From Thalassobaculum_A sp040219215 (GTDB taxonomy: Bacteria; Pseudomonadota; Alphaproteobacteria; Thalassobaculales; Thalassobaculaceae), in contig NZ_JAVJSX010000034.1 of the NCBI RefSeq assembly GCF_040219215.1, positions 101,320 through 165,319 of the forward strand: DNA of 64,000 nucleotides, in the 5' to 3' direction. The position numbers and the translations under genes were made by a program. Under the pieces are notes generated by a model. The model worked only from the letters and a program-made list of their open reading frames with translations, was not told where the DNA came from and made no database searches. Positions within the stretch are counted from its first letter, which is position 1, and each line of letters starts with the position of its first letter. Positions 1-8,743 of this stretch are shown one piece after another.

Positions 1-153
1 CCAGCGGGTAACCTCCGGATCGGCCGCGTAGCGGGCGAACACCGCGTCGGCGTCGGACACCCGCAGCCGGCGCAGGATTGTCGGCCCAAGGTCCAAGGTC
101 TCGGGGAAGCCGATTTCGGTGGTGCGCCGGGTCCGTTCCAGCGGCCCGGTCAT
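1..153 (-). CDS. GNAT family N-acetyltransferase, N-terminal part (runs off window)
   Basis: The first 51 codons are visible on the minus strand and the gene continues beyond base 1. The peptide begins MTGPLERTRRTTEIG and reaches LRRLRVSDADAVFARYAADP, the usual opening of RimJ/RimL-type acetyltransferases that use acetyl-CoA to acetylate an amino group. Its ATG overlaps the TGA of the cupin gene upstream (ATGA), so the two genes are probably translationally coupled. The acetyl-CoA-binding motif lies outside the window, so the substrate cannot be judged. Confidence 0.75.
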   Translation of the reverse strand, partial: MTGPLERTRRTTEIGFPETLDLGPTILRRLRVSDADAVFARYAADPEVTRW

Positions 154-1115
154 TCGGCGAACGCGAAGCCCATGGTGCGGGCGTGATAGTGCCAGCCGCC
201 GTCCTGGACGATCAGGAAGCGCGCCAGGCGGTCGCCGCCGTTGTGGTGGCTGTGCACCTCGCCCGGCGGGGTGATCATGGTGGCCAGAGGCGACCAGTCG
301 ATGCGTTCGCCGTCGATCATCGAGAAGCAGGAATCGCCGTCCAGGCACAGGGTGATGGCGGCGGCGTTGTGGCGGTGGGCGCGCTGGTGGGTGCCGGGTG
401 CAAGGGTGTTCAGCGCCAGTGTCAGAGACGGCATGGCGTTGCGGCTGTCGGCGGTGCGCTCGGCCGAGAAGATCAGGGCAACGCCGGCCTGGCCGGCCTG
501 CTCCGGCAGCGCCTGCAGCACTGCGACCTGCCGGGTGATTTCGGCGGCGGTGTAGTGCACCGGGTCGACCGGCGCCTTCCCCGGGATTGGCGGGTTCAGT
601 CCCTCGAACACCAGCGCCGGTTCGTTGGTGACGCTCCACAGCACGGCGGGAGCGCCGGACGCCGCGCGGTGTTCAACCACGTGGCCGCCGGGCAGGACCA
701 TGACGTCGCCCGGACCCCAGGCGATGGTCTCGCCGCCCACGGTGGTCTCACCGGAGCCGGCCAGCACGCAGTGGATCTCGCCGCTGGCCCGGAACCGGGT
801 GACCAGGATGTCGCCGGCGTCGATCCGCAGGTAATGCGCCAGCACCAGCGGGGTGGTGGCGGCGAAGCGGCAGTCGAATGCCGCCGACTGGTCCAGGGGG
901 TGGCAGCCGCTCGGCGCTCCGTCGGCGAACGCGGCGTCGCGCTCGGCCTCGAAACGCGCCCTCGGCACCGCGGCGAGCTTGAGGTTGAACGCATTGCCGG
1001 AGTTGAAGAACCGGGCCCGGCGCTGGGCTGCGGTGGCGGCTTCGATCGGGGGGTCGCCGTCGAGCGTTCCGGCGGGACGGGGGGCGGTGCGGGGCGCGGC
1101 GGCGGGTGCGGACAT
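150..1115 (-). CDS. Two-cupin-domain protein, gentisate 1,2-dioxygenase-like
   Basis: A 321-residue bicupin. The first cupin covers roughly residues 95-165 and carries GEIHCVLAGSGET and a PGG-H-VVEH turn. The second covers residues 235-305, with H247 and H249 in HQRAHRHN and further histidines in GEVHSHH, which suits Fe(II) binding. The layout and length (about 320-350 aa) match gentisate dioxygenase-like ring-cleavage enzymes, but the first domain lacks a clear HxH metal set and no aromatic-degradation neighbours are present, so the substrate is open. The start is the ATG at 1115, preceded by a GGGAG ribosome site; a longer frame to 1253 would have no such site. It overlaps the downstream GNAT gene by ATGA. 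Confidence 0.7.
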   Translation of the reverse strand: MSAPAAAPRTAPRPAGTLDGDPPIEAATAAQRRARFFNSGNAFNLKLAAVPRARFEAERDAAFADGAPSGCHPLDQSAAFDCRFAATTPLVLAHYLRIDAGDILVTRFRASGEIHCVLAGSGETTVGGETIAWGPGDVMVLPGGHVVEHRAASGAPAVLWSVTNEPALVFEGLNPPIPGKAPVDPVHYTAAEITRQVAVLQALPEQAGQAGVALIFSAERTADSRNAMPSLTLALNTLAPGTHQRAHRHNAAAITLCLDGDSCFSMIDGERIDWSPLATMITPPGEVHSHHNGGDRLARFLIVQDGGWHYHARTMGFAFAE

Positions 1116-1237
1116 CGCAGATCTCCCTCGAGTTTTGTCCACCCTAACGCAGGGCGACCGGGGTCGTCGCCCGAAACCCGTGTTGCAGCGCAGCATTATC
1201 CGTCCTATACCCAAGGCAAGCTTTTCCGGACTTTTCC

Positions 1238-2443
1238 ATGCTCCCCGCCTCATTCCAGGCTACCCGGCCCGGCTCCATCGCGCTGCTGACCTTCATGGTC
1301 GCGCTCAACCAGATGTCCATGGGCCTGTACCTGCCATCGATGCCGACCATGGCCGGCGCGCTCGGCACCACGGTCGGCCAGGTCCAGCTGACGCTGACCG
1401 TGTTCATCGCCGGCTTTGCCGTCAGCCAGCTGGTCTGGGGCCCGGTGACCGACCGGTTCGGGCGCCGGCCGGCCCTGCTGGTCGGGCTCGCCTGCTTCAC
1501 CGTGGCCAGCATCGCCTGCGCCTTCGCCGCGACGGTCGAGCAGCTGATCGCCTACCGGTTCTTCCAGGCACTGGGGGCGTGCGCCGGCCAGGTGGTCTCC
1601 CGCTCCATCGTGCGCGACACCACGGAAGGCGCGGAGTCGGCCAAGGTCATGTCGTACATTGCGCTGGCGATGTCGCTGTCGCCGGCAGTCACCCCGTCGA
1701 TCGGCGGCCAGCTGCACGCGTTCTTCGGTTGGCGATCGAACTTCGTGCTGCTGGCGGTCATCGGCCTGACCCTGGCGGCGATCACCGTGGCTCGGCTGCC
1801 GGAGACGACACGCCGCAAGGTGCCGGACGCCCTGCACCTGGTGCCGATGCTGCGCAACTACGGCAGCCTGCTGCGCGACCGCCGCTACGTCGGCTACATC
1901 CTGATGATCGGCGGCATGTTCGGATGCCTGATGGCCTATCAGACCGGCTCGCCGTTCGTGCTGATGACCGAGCTTGGATGGTCGCCTCAGGCCTACGGGC
2001 TGCTGATCCTGTTCAACGTCTTCGGCTTCCTGGCCGGCAGCCTGACCGCCGCCCGGATCGCGCCGCGCTACGGCATCCCGCGGATGGTGCGGTTGAGCTC
2101 GATCGTCGTTCTGGTCAGTGGGCTCCTGCTGCTGGCGTTTCCATTGGCCGGACACCTGTCCACGGCGGCGGTGATCGCGCCGATGATGCTGTTCCTGTTC
2201 GGCATGGGCATCGGCATCCCCAGCGCCATGGCCGGCACCCTGCAGGGCTTTCCCTACATCGCCGGATCGGCGTCGGCGCTGATGGGTTTCTCGCAGATGG
2301 GCGTCGGGGTGCTGACCTCGCTCGCGGTCAGCCGGATCGACGGCGACCATCACCTGGTCATGGGGGCGGTGTTCGCGGCGTCGGGCCTGATGTGCTTCCT
2401 GTCCCAGGCGCTGATCCTGCGGCGAGTGCCTGCCGCACGGTAG
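1238..2443 (+). CDS. MFS multidrug efflux transporter, Bcr/CflA family
   Basis: A 401-residue inner-membrane protein with about 12 hydrophobic segments, the normal size for the family. The first helix contains MGLYLPSMPTM, the Bcr/CflA-type drug:H+ antiporter opening. The loop between helices 2 and 3 has the MFS signature GPVTDRFGRRPALL, and RIDG near the C-terminus is also typical. Members export drugs such as bicyclomycin or chloramphenicol, or small metabolites; the substrate here is unknown. The gene diverges from the cupin gene across 122 bp. A second Bcr/CflA gene lies 1.8 kb downstream (4240-5436). Confidence 0.88.
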   Translation: MLPASFQATRPGSIALLTFMVALNQMSMGLYLPSMPTMAGALGTTVGQVQLTLTVFIAGFAVSQLVWGPVTDRFGRRPALLVGLACFTVASIACAFAATVEQLIAYRFFQALGACAGQVVSRSIVRDTTEGAESAKVMSYIALAMSLSPAVTPSIGGQLHAFFGWRSNFVLLAVIGLTLAAITVARLPETTRRKVPDALHLVPMLRNYGSLLRDRRYVGYILMIGGMFGCLMAYQTGSPFVLMTELGWSPQAYGLLILFNVFGFLAGSLTAARIAPRYGIPRMVRLSSIVVLVSGLLLLAFPLAGHLSTAAVIAPMMLFLFGMGIGIPSAMAGTLQGFPYIAGSASALMGFSQMGVGVLTSLAVSRIDGDHHLVMGAVFAASGLMCFLSQALILRRVPAAR

Positions 2444-2460
2444 GGTTCGCCGCAGCGCCG

Positions 2461-3252
2461 TCAGGACGGTTGGTTCGACAATTGCGGGAACAGCTTGCCG
2501 AGTGCGGTGATGGTGATCTGTCCGGTTTGCGATTGCGGGTAGGAGCCCAGCAGGTCGGCTGCCCGACCCTCCATGACGTGCGTCGGCGCCTGGTCACGCG
2601 CTACGATACGGAACTCGATCGCTTCGCGGGCCTTGGTGGCACCCGGCAGAATCTGGGTCCGGTGCAGGACGTGCTGGTCGAAGATCACGCAGTTTCCGGT
2701 CTTGAGGATCGGCGCGAGCTCACGGTGGTCGGTGCCGACCAGATCGGCGACCTGCTGGTCATCAATGGTACGGCCGCCGCGGGCGTTGACTGGCAAGTCC
2801 TCCCAGAACGCGCGGATGCGCGCATCGTCCACGGGTCCACTGGGCAAACGGAAGTCCAGGCCGGGCGCGTCGACGCCGACGTCGACCAGCGGCATCCAAG
2901 CAGTCAGCATCGGGATGTCGAAGCCGTAGAAGTTGGCGTCCAGGTGCCACGGGGCATAGCCATGTCCAGGCTCAGGGCGCTGTGCGCGGAACTTGCACAG
3001 GTCGAGGATCAGCATCGGTTCGCGCCGGAAGGTGCGCTGATAGATCTGCGGTAGGGCGCTGCTCCAGAAGAACGTCAGGACCAGCTTGACGAAGGCCCGC
3101 TCCTCATCGGAGATCGACATCCGATAGTACTGGTCGAGGCTCAGCTTGATCGGGATTTTAGCCCGGTAGCGGAACAGATTGATCCGCCGCAAGGCGTCGC
3201 CAATGGCGACGATCGCTTGTGAATCGAGGCCGTTAAATTCCCGCAGGATCAT
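2461..3252 (-). CDS. Phytanoyl-CoA dioxygenase-like Fe(II)/2-oxoglutarate oxygenase
   Basis: A 263-residue soluble protein. A probable metal triad is visible: H103 and D105 in APWHLDANFYG, and H197 in FDQHVLHRTQ. R215 in IEFRIV is placed to bind 2-oxoglutarate. The spacing matches PhyH-like or ectoine-hydroxylase-like jelly-roll oxygenases that hydroxylate small molecules. The start was set at the ATG at 3252, giving MILREFNGLDS; the upstream extension is low-complexity and lacks conserved character. The gene runs convergent to the first MFS gene, with an 17-bp gap. The substrate is not predictable. Confidence 0.65.
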   Translation of the reverse strand: MILREFNGLDSQAIVAIGDALRRINLFRYRAKIPIKLSLDQYYRMSISDEERAFVKLVLTFFWSSALPQIYQRTFRREPMLILDLCKFRAQRPEPGHGYAPWHLDANFYGFDIPMLTAWMPLVDVGVDAPGLDFRLPSGPVDDARIRAFWEDLPVNARGGRTIDDQQVADLVGTDHRELAPILKTGNCVIFDQHVLHRTQILPGATKAREAIEFRIVARDQAPTHVMEGRAADLLGSYPQSQTGQITITALGKLFPQLSNQPS

Positions 3253-3437
3253 CAAGCAGCTCCGCCTGGCGCCGTATCGAACAGAAGACCGGCACCATCC
3301 CGTTATGCCAAGCTCGGAGGGATTTGCCCATCCGTTGGCTGCACACGACAGATCCACAGGGGGCGGCAACGCCCGATGACGACGCTACGGCGCGAATCAG
3401 CTAGACTCGATTGGCTTCCACCAACCCGAACGGGACC

Positions 3438-4163
3438 ATGCCCGCGGCCCCGACTGCCCCGATCGTCATCACCGATACCGACGGCACCGAGTTCAGCGTC
3501 CCGACCCGGCGCAGCGCGCGTGCGCGCCGGATGCTGCTGCGCGTCGATCCGGCGCGGGGCGGGCCGGAACTGGTGCTGCCCGACGGGGTAGCCCAGGAGG
3601 TCGGCGCCGACTTCGCGCGCCGGCACATCGGGTGGCTGCGGGTGCGGCTGGCGCGGATGCCGGAACGCATCGATTTCAGGGACGGTGCCGAGATTCCGGT
3701 CCTGGGCGTGGTCCATCGCATCCGCCACCGTCCGGACCAGCGTGGCGGGGTATGGCAACTGGTGGATCCCGACGGCAGCGCGGAGTTGCACGTCGCCGGC
3801 CGGCCCGAGCATCTGGCCCGCCGGGTGGCGGACCACCTGAAGGCCGAGGCGCGCAAGGCGATTGCTCCATTGGCCCGGAACCACGCGGCTGCCCTCGGCC
3901 GGCCGCTCGGCCGGATCACGGTGCGCGACACCGCGTCGCGCTGGGGCAGCTGTTCGGCGCGCGGCGACCTGTCGTTCTCCTGGCGGCTGATCCTGGCGCC
4001 AGCTGGCGTGCTCGACTACGTGGTCGCCCACGAGGCCGCCCATCTGGTGGAGATGAACCACTCCGTGCGGTTCTGGCGACTGGTCGATCGGCTGATGCCC
4101 GGCTACGAGCGCGAGCGGGCCTGGCTGAAGCGCCACGGCGGCCGGCTGCACGCCTACGGGTAG
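3438..4163 (+). CDS. YgjP-like (DUF45) metal-dependent hydrolase
   Basis: A 241-residue protein of the YgjP/DUF45 group related to SprT-like zincins. The zinc site is HEAAH at about residues 198-202, followed by the family pattern MNHSVRFW, whose histidine would be the third ligand. Upstream RWGSCS, just before a beta-strand, is another hallmark. The biological substrate of this family is unclear; a peptidase role is inferred from the fold. The ATG at 3438 was chosen, but a TTG at 3411 in the same frame is possible. The divergent neighbour is the dioxygenase gene. Confidence 0.85.
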   Translation: MPAAPTAPIVITDTDGTEFSVPTRRSARARRMLLRVDPARGGPELVLPDGVAQEVGADFARRHIGWLRVRLARMPERIDFRDGAEIPVLGVVHRIRHRPDQRGGVWQLVDPDGSAELHVAGRPEHLARRVADHLKAEARKAIAPLARNHAAALGRPLGRITVRDTASRWGSCSARGDLSFSWRLILAPAGVLDYVVAHEAAHLVEMNHSVRFWRLVDRLMPGYERERAWLKRHGGRLHAYG

Positions 4164-4239
4164 CCGGCTACCGACGCTGCGCTTGCACGCGCCCGTGTCG
4201 CGGCGTAAGCGGGTGGCCCGTTTCCCGTCGGTCGAGCTC

Positions 4240-5436
4240 ATGAACCGTCCCCGCCCCGATTCCGTCGCAGTTGCCGCGCTGCTGACCATGCTGGTGGCGT
4301 TCGGGCCGATCTCGACCGACATGTACCTGCCTTCGCTGCCCGCCCTGGTCAGCGATTTCGCCAGCGACGTTCCGACCGTGCAGCTGACGCTCAGCGCCTT
4401 CCTGGTCGCGTTCGCCCTCTCGATGCTGGTGTACGGCCCGCTGTCGGACCGGTTCGGGCGCCGGCCGGTGCTGATCGGGGCGATCGCAATCTACGTGCTT
4501 GCCTCGATTGCCTGCGCGCTTGCCCCGACCATCGAGGCGCTGATCGTCGCGCGCACCCTGCAGGCGGTCGGCTGCTGCGCCGGCCCGGTCCTGGCGCGCG
4601 CCGTGGTCCGCGACGTCTACGGGCGGGAGCGGGCGGCCACCGTGCTGTCCTACATGGGCACGGCGATGGCGCTGGCGCCGGCCATCGGCCCGGTGCTCGG
4701 CGGCTGGCTGCAGGTGGTTTACGGCTGGCAGGCGACGTTCTGGGTGCTGACCGCGTTCTCCGGCGTTGCCCTGGTCGGCGTGCTGACGATGCTGGACGAG
4801 ACCAACGCCCACCGCAATCCCGACGCCATGTCGGTGCGCGGCATGCTGCGCAGCTACAAGGCCCTGCTGTCCCACCGCGGCTACGTCGGATACGTGGCGA
4901 CCATCGCGGCCTGCTACAGCATCATCTTCAGCTTCATCTCGGGGTCGTCCTTCGTGCTGATCCAGGTGGTCGGGTTGACCGCCGACGTCTACGGGCTGTG
5001 CTTCGCGGCAATGGTGATCGGCTACATGAGCGGCACCTTCATCTCCGGGCGGTTCGGCCGGCGGATCGGCCTCGACCGGCTGATCCTGGCGGGTGCCATG
5101 ATCTCCACCGCTGCCGGGCTGGCGATGGCGGGCTTCGCCTGGGCCGGCGAGACCCACATCGAGACCATCGTGGTCCCGCAGGTTGTTGCCATGCTCGGCG
5201 TCGGGCTGGTGTTTCCGAACTGCCAGGCCGGCGCGATCGGACCGTTCCCGACCATGGCCGGTGCGGCGTCGTCGCTGCTCGGCTTCAGCCAGATGGGCGT
5301 TGCCGCCGCGGTCGGGCTGGCGATCGGCGTCACTTTCGACGGCACCGCCCGGCCGATGGCCACCGCCATCGCGCTTGCAGCCGTGCTGACCCTGCTGAGC
5401 TTCCGTCTGATCGTCTGGCCGGTGCGGCAACGATGA
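4240..5436 (+). CDS. MFS multidrug efflux transporter, Bcr/CflA family (second copy)
   Basis: A 398-residue, 12-helix antiporter. The opening ISTDMYLPSLPAL is the classic Bcr/CflA helix 1, and GPLSDRFGRRPVL is the MFS loop 2-3 motif. It resembles the transporter at 1238-2443 in architecture and length, but the sequences have diverged enough that this is an old duplication or a separately acquired paralogue. The start was set at the ATG at 4240; a TTG at 4183 would add 19 basic residues ahead of the membrane part. It lies 76 bp after the YgjP gene on the same strand. Confidence 0.88.
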   Translation: MNRPRPDSVAVAALLTMLVAFGPISTDMYLPSLPALVSDFASDVPTVQLTLSAFLVAFALSMLVYGPLSDRFGRRPVLIGAIAIYVLASIACALAPTIEALIVARTLQAVGCCAGPVLARAVVRDVYGRERAATVLSYMGTAMALAPAIGPVLGGWLQVVYGWQATFWVLTAFSGVALVGVLTMLDETNAHRNPDAMSVRGMLRSYKALLSHRGYVGYVATIAACYSIIFSFISGSSFVLIQVVGLTADVYGLCFAAMVIGYMSGTFISGRFGRRIGLDRLILAGAMISTAAGLAMAGFAWAGETHIETIVVPQVVAMLGVGLVFPNCQAGAIGPFPTMAGAASSLLGFSQMGVAAAVGLAIGVTFDGTARPMATAIALAAVLTLLSFRLIVWPVRQR

Positions 5437-5527
5437 CAGTCCAGAGGGCCGTCCCGGCTTCGCTAACCTTATCTTAAAGTCGGTACAGGCATTCTGGCGG
5501 GCGTCAGTTGTATTACGGACTTGCCGG

Positions 5528-8500
5528 ATGCCGAACAAACAACCGCTGGTCGATTATTCAAGGATATTGATCCTTGCGGCCGCCTATTTTGTCTCCGGTT
5601 ACATCGGACTGGCGTTTCCCTATTTCGAAAGCACGGTAACGCTGATCTGGCCGCCGACCGGCATCGTCCTGGCCGCGCTGCTGTGCTGGGGCTTGCGGGT
5701 CTGGCCGGGCGCGGCGATCGGGGCGTTTGCGGTGAACCTGACCACGGGTGTTCCGCTTGAGACGGTGATCCTGATCACTGCCGGCAACACCCTGGCCGGG
5801 GTGGCCGGTGCCGCCATGCTCAACCGGTTTTCACGCGGGAAGGAGATCGACACACCCGGGACCAGCGCGCTGTTTCTGATTTTCGGCGTTGCGGCCAGTC
5901 CCCTCGTCAGTTCGCTGGGTGGCGCCGCAACGGTCAGTGCCACGCTCCTGCAGAACTGGGGCAGCTTCTTCGACATATGGCGCGGCTGGTGGATCGGCGA
6001 TCTGATGGGGGTGTTGCTGTTCGCCCCGCCGCTGCTGCAACTGGCGAGACGGCCGTGGCAGGGGCAGCCGCCGCTCTGGTTCGCCGAGATCCTGTTCATC
6101 GCACTCTGCGTTTCGGCCATCACCGTCCTGGTGCATTCCGTCGACGCGCTGGCGAGCCAGGAATACTTGTTCATCTTCGTCAGCCTGCCGTTCGCGCTTT
6201 GGGGGGCCGTGCGGTTCGGCGTCTTCGGAACCGGCATCGTCAACGTCGCCGCCTGTCTGACGGCGGTCGCCTATCTGACCAGCGGAAGCAGCTTCTTCAT
6301 TGCCGACGACGCACAGGACAGCCTGCTGCGCTTCTACGGGTTCTTCAGCGTGGTCGGCGGTCTCGGCCTGATGCTCGCCGCCTTCTGCCAGACGGCCCTT
6401 GCGACCGATGGATCCGGGACGGAAATGAAGCAGTCGGGCAGGCTCAGGCGGATCCGCACGACCCTGGCCATCGGCTGCGGCGCACTCGGGCTGGCAATCT
6501 CGGTGGCCGCCGCGACGATCGTACCGGAGCATACCAAGGGGGCGATGCTGCGCGATTTCCGTTACTACGCCCTGTCGTTCGAGGTCAGCCTTAGGACCCG
6601 GATCGATCAGGCGACGAACTCGCTGATCGCGATCAAGACCTTGTTCGAAGTTGAGACGTCGGTGTCCCAGGATCGATTTGCGGCTACCGCCATGCCATGG
6701 CTCGATCGCTATCCGGCAATCCAGGCACTGGAATGGATACCGGCGGTATCGGGCGGGGACCGCGACGCATTCATCGAACGGGCTCGGCGCGACGGCGTCG
6801 AAGCGTTTGACATCTGGGAGCTACGCGACGGGCAGCTTCGCTCGGCGACGGAGCGGGACCGGTACTTTCCGGTCTTCTACATCGCGCCCCTGGCGGGGAA
6901 TGAAGCGGCGCTGGGTCTCGATCTGTTTTCGGAACCGGTGCGCCAGGCGGCAATCGCGACGGCGATCGCGACGCGCGCGGTCGCGGTCACCGAGGTCGTC
7001 GACCTGGTGCAGGGGATCAAGGGGCTGCTCGTCGCATTGCCGGTGACGACGCCGGATGGAGATCGGCTGGCCGGCATCGCGCTCGGTGTGTTCGACATCC
7101 AGGTGCTGATGAGCGACGCGCATCATGAAGCTGCCCTGCCGGACCGGATCGACGTGCACGTCATGGACTACGCAGCCCGGCAGGAGGGGCGATTGCTGTA
7201 CTCCACGGACCGGCGGGAGGCGTTGGAGGATATTGCGCTGCATCCCGCCGACGTCCAGCCATCGGACGGATACCGACGCGTGTTTCGGGTCGGCGGGCGC
7301 GAGTGGGTGATCGTCGTCAATCCGGATGGAGCGTTTCACGGCCTGGCCTGGAACTGGCAACCTCTCGTCATCCTGATGGTCGGAGCTCTGCTGAGCGGGG
7401 CGCTGTCGCTCTACCTGCTGTCGCTCACGCGTTCGGAGGAACGCATCACCCGGCTCGTCATGGAGCGCAGCCGGATGCTTCAGCAAGCCCGCCTCGAAGC
7501 CGAGGCTGCCATGGAGCAGGCGCAGCAAGCGAATCAGGCGAAGTCCCAGTTTCTGGCTCATATGAGCCACGAGCTGCGGTCGCCCCTGAACGCCATTCTG
7601 GGCTATGCCGAACTCGCGCTGAACGATCCGCAGAGCCGGGACCTTCCTCCGAGAACCCGCGGCTTCATCACGACGATTGTCGAATCCGGCCGTCATCTCG
7701 CCGGTGTGGTCGGGAACATTCTCGACCTGTCGAAGATCGAGTCGGGAAACCTGCAGGTCGAACAGGTGCCGTTCGACCTGCGCGAGGTCGCGAGCGATCT
7801 TGCCGCCATCATGGCGGGCCCCCTCGAGCAGAACGGCAACCGGTTGAGTTGCGAGATCGATCCCGATCTGCCGGAACGGGTCGTCGGCGACCCGGTGCTC
7901 ATCCGACAAGTGATGCTGAATTTCCTGTCGAATGCCGCCAAGTTCACGACCGGCGGTGTGATTCGACTGGAAATCACCCGTCTCGGTGGGACCGACGAGA
8001 GCTTGAGTGTCCGTATTTGCGTCACGGACAACGGAATCGGTATCGCCAAGGCCAAGCACGGCCAACTTTTCCAGGCGTTTGCACAAGGCGACATGTCGAC
8101 CAGACGCAAGTACGGCGGAACCGGGCTCGGCCTGGCCATCAACCAGCAACTGGTTGCCGCGATGGGCGGCGTGATCGGGCTGGACAGCGATGAAGGCGCT
8201 GGCAGCGCATTCTGGTTCGACATCGAGTTTCGCAAGGATGGGCCACGAGCCTCGCCGCTTCCGGCGGAGAAGGACGCTCAGCCGTTCCGGTCACTGTCCC
8301 TGCTTCTGGTCGAGGATGTGGACATCAACCGCATTCTTGCCGAGCAGCTGCTTGAGAACGCCGGACACCGTGTCGTAAGCGCGGTCAATGGCATCGAGGC
8401 GGTCGAGGCGGTCGAACGCGAGAACTTCGACGCCGTGGTGATGGATATCCAGATGCCGGAACTCGACGGAGTCGAGGCGACCAAGCGCATCCGGAACATG

Positions 8501-8710
8501 CCGGATCCCGTGAAGCGGAGCGTGCCGATCGTGGCCCTGACGGCCAATGTGGCGACGGAGGACATTGCCCGATACCGGGAGGCCGGCATGGACGACTGCT
8601 GCGCCAAGCCGATGCAGATGGAGATTCTGTCGCCGATCCTGCTGGCGGTTACCGGCGGCCGCGAGGGCGCTGCGTTCGATGGGGTATCCGCGTCGACATC
8701 CGGCGGTTAG
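5528..8710 (+). CDS. MASE1-CHASE hybrid sensor histidine kinase / response regulator
   Basis: A 1060-residue inner-membrane sensor. In order: a MASE1 multi-helix domain (about 10-290, with TLIWPPTGI), a helix at about 310-332, a periplasmic CHASE domain (about 345-540), a helix at about 615-640, a coiled coil, HisKA with phospho-accepting H681 in FLAHMSHELRSPLN, a HATPase (NFLSNAAKF, VTDNGIGI, GGTGLGLAI), and a C-terminal receiver with D973 in VMDIQMPELDG. The receiver also has the conserved T and K (ALTAN, CAKPM). It should bind an unknown ligand and relay phosphate through its own receiver. No Hpt or DNA-binding partner lies next to it. Confidence 0.92.
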   Translation: MPNKQPLVDYSRILILAAAYFVSGYIGLAFPYFESTVTLIWPPTGIVLAALLCWGLRVWPGAAIGAFAVNLTTGVPLETVILITAGNTLAGVAGAAMLNRFSRGKEIDTPGTSALFLIFGVAASPLVSSLGGAATVSATLLQNWGSFFDIWRGWWIGDLMGVLLFAPPLLQLARRPWQGQPPLWFAEILFIALCVSAITVLVHSVDALASQEYLFIFVSLPFALWGAVRFGVFGTGIVNVAACLTAVAYLTSGSSFFIADDAQDSLLRFYGFFSVVGGLGLMLAAFCQTALATDGSGTEMKQSGRLRRIRTTLAIGCGALGLAISVAAATIVPEHTKGAMLRDFRYYALSFEVSLRTRIDQATNSLIAIKTLFEVETSVSQDRFAATAMPWLDRYPAIQALEWIPAVSGGDRDAFIERARRDGVEAFDIWELRDGQLRSATERDRYFPVFYIAPLAGNEAALGLDLFSEPVRQAAIATAIATRAVAVTEVVDLVQGIKGLLVALPVTTPDGDRLAGIALGVFDIQVLMSDAHHEAALPDRIDVHVMDYAARQEGRLLYSTDRREALEDIALHPADVQPSDGYRRVFRVGGREWVIVVNPDGAFHGLAWNWQPLVILMVGALLSGALSLYLLSLTRSEERITRLVMERSRMLQQARLEAEAAMEQAQQANQAKSQFLAHMSHELRSPLNAILGYAELALNDPQSRDLPPRTRGFITTIVESGRHLAGVVGNILDLSKIESGNLQVEQVPFDLREVASDLAAIMAGPLEQNGNRLSCEIDPDLPERVVGDPVLIRQVMLNFLSNAAKFTTGGVIRLEITRLGGTDESLSVRICVTDNGIGIAKAKHGQLFQAFAQGDMSTRRKYGGTGLGLAINQQLVAAMGGVIGLDSDEGAGSAFWFDIEFRKDGPRASPLPAEKDAQPFRSLSLLLVEDVDINRILAEQLLENAGHRVVSAVNGIEAVEAVERENFDAVVMDIQMPELDGVEATKRIRNMPDPVKRSVPIVALTANVATEDIARYREAGMDDCCAKPMQMEILSPILLAVTGGREGAAFDGVSASTSGG

Positions 8711-8743
8711 GCCGGGTTCGCGATTCACCAGGCGCCGGGGGCG

